Shown one piece after another: positions 6,682 to 7,572 of a stretch of DNA of 7,572 nt (positions are counted from its first letter, which is position 1; the number at the start of each line of letters is the position of its first letter). This DNA is from DATFBY01 sp035253585. Lineage in GTDB: Bacteria; Gemmatimonadota; Gemmatimonadetes; Gemmatimonadales; Gemmatimonadaceae. Location: assembly GCA_035253585.1 (NCBI GenBank), contig DATFBY010000083.1, forward strand, positions 1 to 7,572, given 5' to 3'. The notes beneath the pieces were generated by a model. It was not told where the DNA came from. It saw only the letters and a program-made list of their open reading frames with translations, and searched no databases. Both the position numbers and the translations under genes were made by a program.

Positions 6682-6687
6682 AATATA
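6682..6687 (-). promoter_or_regulatory. holA: Candidate -10 box TATATT of a leaderless holA promoter
   Basis: On the - strand TATATT (5 of 6 matches to TATAAT) is followed by exactly 6 nt and then the holA ATG. A -10 hexamer at -12 to -7 would therefore place +1 on the A of the start codon. No Shine-Dalgarno is present, consistent with leaderless mRNA. No good -35 is seen at 17 nt (ACCCGA). Confidence 0.45.
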
Positions 6688-6731
6688 CGACGCACCCGCG
6701 GCCGTCGGGTGGCTTCCAATTCCTGGTCTGG

Positions 6732-6755
6732 ATTCGGCGCTCCGAACGCCGCAAT
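6732..6755. other. Inverted repeat in the divergent holA/lipoprotein intergenic region
   Basis: ATTCGGCG (6732-6739) and CGCCG-c-AAT (6747-6755) form an 8-bp interrupted palindrome around a 7-nt centre, with one unpaired base. It sits between two divergent starts, where operators are common. It could also be a chance hairpin. The rest of the 105-nt gap shows no clear promoter for the + strand gene. Confidence 0.3.
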
Positions 6756-6770
6756 GTTGTGACTCCTCCC

Positions 6771-6775
6771 GGAGG
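6771..6775 (+). promoter_or_regulatory. Shine-Dalgarno GGAGG for the lipoprotein gene
   Basis: A perfect GGAGG lies 5 nt before the ATG at 6781 and fixes the start. It is preceded by CCTCC (6765-6769), which is complementary but separated by a single base, so it cannot fold as a full local hairpin. Confidence 0.75.
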
Positions 6776-6780
6776 CCTCG

Positions 6781-7431
6781 ATGATCCGCCCGTTGGTTTT
6801 GCTCGTCTTCGCGGTTGCGGCGGCAGTCGGATGTGGTGGAGACAAGCCTAGCCCTGAAGAAGCCGCAGAACAGACCTTGGCCGACGCTCAGGCAAAGGCA
6901 AATGCACAGGCTGCCGCGCCTGGGGCGAACGTACCGCCGCCGATCGATCCCGCCGCGGTCATGCAACCTGGTACGCCAAGCAATGAAGCGATGGCGAAGA
7001 TGCTAGCGGAGCAGAGCATGAAGGGGATCAGCTCCGCACTCGGCGCTACCGAGTGGACGAAGCGGGAGCTGACGATGAGCGACGTGCGCAAGTTCGCTCA
7101 GGCGGCCCGAAATCTCCGCGAGCTTCAGGAAAAGGATGCCGAGCTGAGCAGCAGGATGAGCGCACGCGGGATGGGGAACGCGAACGACATTCAGTCGGTG
7201 GTGAGTGCGGAGCCGAAGATGCGCGAGGCGATCGAGCGGGCAGGGATGACCGTGCCGGACTACATCGGCACGGCTGGCGCGCTGGCGCAGTCGATGATGA
7301 TCGCGCAGATGATGAAGCCCACGAGTCCGATGCGCCTCACCGAAGTACCGCCTGGCGTACTGAAAGCGAACATCGATTTCGTGCTCGAGCATGAGGCGGA
7401 GGTGAGGGCGGCGCTGGAAGGGCAGCAATAG
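6781..7431 (+). CDS. Lipoprotein of unknown function, 216 aa
   Basis: The N-terminus is a type II signal peptide: R3, hydrophobic 4-15, and a lipobox-like A15-V16-G17-C18. C18 would be lipidated and the mature protein membrane-anchored. The following GGDKPS has D at +3 from the Cys; no retention signal can be inferred safely outside enterobacteria. Residues 26-48 are Ala/Gln-rich and probably a flexible helix, then a Pro-rich linker (50-66). Residues about 68-216 are mostly helical, with LTMSDVRKFAQAARNLRELQEKDAEL-like charged helices (97-122) and a conserved-looking MTVPDYIGTAGALAQSMMIAQMM segment (156-178). The region is Met-rich and has no cysteine after C18. I do not recognise a named family. 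The start is supported by GGAGG at 5 nt. The gene stands alone, divergent from holA, and ends 54 nt before a terminator hairpin. Confidence 0.82.
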   Translation: MIRPLVLLVFAVAAAVGCGGDKPSPEEAAEQTLADAQAKANAQAAAPGANVPPPIDPAAVMQPGTPSNEAMAKMLAEQSMKGISSALGATEWTKRELTMSDVRKFAQAARNLRELQEKDAELSSRMSARGMGNANDIQSVVSAEPKMREAIERAGMTVPDYIGTAGALAQSMMIAQMMKPTSPMRLTEVPPGVLKANIDFVLEHEAEVRAALEGQQ

Positions 7432-7435
7432 AGCA

Positions 7436-7466
7436 TCGAGATTCGAGATTCGAGATTCGAGATTCG
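7436..7466 (+). repeat. Left arm of a 31-bp inverted repeat made of GAGATTC heptamers
   Basis: Four head-to-tail GAGATTC units begin at 7438, 7445, 7452 and 7459. A fifth copy at 7469-7475 is out of register by 3 nt. The 31 bases from 7436 to 7466 are the exact reverse complement of 7519-7549. The array starts five bases after the lipoprotein stop codon. Confidence 0.9.
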
Positions 7467-7485
7467 AAGAGATTCCAACGCGAAA

Positions 7486-7508
7486 AAGGCCGGCGCATCG
7501 CCGGCCTT
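7486..7508 (-). terminator. Intrinsic terminator hairpin, best read on the - strand
   Basis: AAGGCCGGCG (7486-7495), loop CAT, and CGCCGGCCTT (7499-7508) form a perfect 10-bp stem. Preceding AAA (7483-7485) gives a run of five T on the - strand directly after the GC stem, so it should stop - strand transcription entering from the right. On the + strand only TTCACTTT follows, so it may stop the lipoprotein transcript less efficiently. It sits inside the 52-nt spacer of the 31-bp inverted repeat. Confidence 0.85.
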
Positions 7509-7518
7509 CACTTTCCCC

Positions 7519-7549
7519 CGAATCTCGAATCTCGAATCTCGAATCTCGA
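7519..7549 (-). repeat. Right arm of the 31-bp inverted repeat (GAATCTC heptamers)
   Basis: Four head-to-tail GAATCTC units begin at 7520, 7527, 7534 and 7541, the reverse complement of the left array. The match to the left arm is perfect over 31 bp and breaks at 7518 versus 7467. It ends two bases before the putative stop codon of the - strand gene at the window edge. Confidence 0.9.
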
Positions 7550-7551
7550 CC

Positions 7552-7572
7552 CTACTTCCAGCTCGCCAACCT
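7552..7572 (-). CDS. Possible 3' end of a - strand gene (last six codons)
   Basis: Reading leftwards from the window edge, six sense codons (R-L-A-S-W-K) are followed by TAG at 7554-7552. The - strand terminator 44 nt further on, with its T-tract facing the right direction, implies a gene ending here. The stop and codon run are too short to prove it or to suggest a product. Confidence 0.35.
   Translation of the reverse strand, partial: RLASWK

Noticed and set aside
6765..6775. CCTCC-C-GGAGG as a hairpin hiding the lipoprotein ribosome binding site
   Set aside because: The complementary halves are one base apart, too close to fold; at most a 3-bp stem could form.
6676..6966. 97-codon upstream extension of the holA open frame
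   Set aside because: It runs antisense through the start of the lipoprotein gene and contains nothing like HolA; conserved sequence begins right after the ATG at 6675.
7436..7549. Insertion sequence ends or a CRISPR array
   Set aside because: The inverted arms are simple heptamers with only 52 nt between them, no transposase and no target duplication. There are no spacers, so CRISPR is excluded.

Overview
The window is GC-rich (about two thirds G+C by eye) and gene-dense. It is an ordinary chromosomal stretch of a soil- or sediment-type bacterium. Together, a two-membrane style SPOR protein, a lipobox lipoprotein, a leaderless-looking promoter and short heptanucleotide tandem repeats would suit a Gemmatimonadota-like genome. 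That assignment is inference from style, not from a marker gene. There is no rRNA, tRNA, CRISPR array, transposase or phage gene.

Left part, + strand (1-2104): the 3' end of a gene for a paired-CBS-domain tail, best explained as the regulatory end of a cystathionine beta-synthase type enzyme. It is followed by a small acidic protein of unknown function and an integral-membrane M50 (site-2-protease type) metallopeptidase carrying a soluble helical C-terminal half.

Centre, - strand (6675 down to 2043): a compact operon read holA -> TPR/SPOR envelope protein -> mutS. The first two genes are 11 nt apart and the last two share a GTGA stop/start overlap. holA encodes the delta subunit that opens the sliding clamp, and mutS encodes the mismatch sensor, which carries a clamp-binding type motif near its C-terminus. 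Between them is a secreted protein that should bind septal peptidoglycan. The mutS 3' end overlaps the 3' end of the convergent M50 gene by 62 bp. A TATATT box placed exactly for a leaderless holA transcript may drive the operon.

Right part: divergently from holA, a + strand gene encodes a lipoprotein of unknown function (6781-7431). It is followed by a GC hairpin whose T-tract lies on the - strand. The last bases look like the final codons of a - strand gene converging on that terminator. The hairpin is enclosed by a perfect 31-bp inverted repeat built from four head-to-tail GAGATTC heptamers on each side.

The most distinctive feature is the recurring heptanucleotide tandem repeat: around the terminator (GAGATTC), inside the SPOR gene (GGACTCG, giving a 7-residue protein repeat) and inside mutS just before its clamp-binding motif (AGGAAGG-like). 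They resemble the short tandemly repeated repetitive (STRR) sequences described in cyanobacteria. Because 7 is not a multiple of 3, gain or loss of one unit in a gene would shift its frame. No wholly new multi-gene system is evident.
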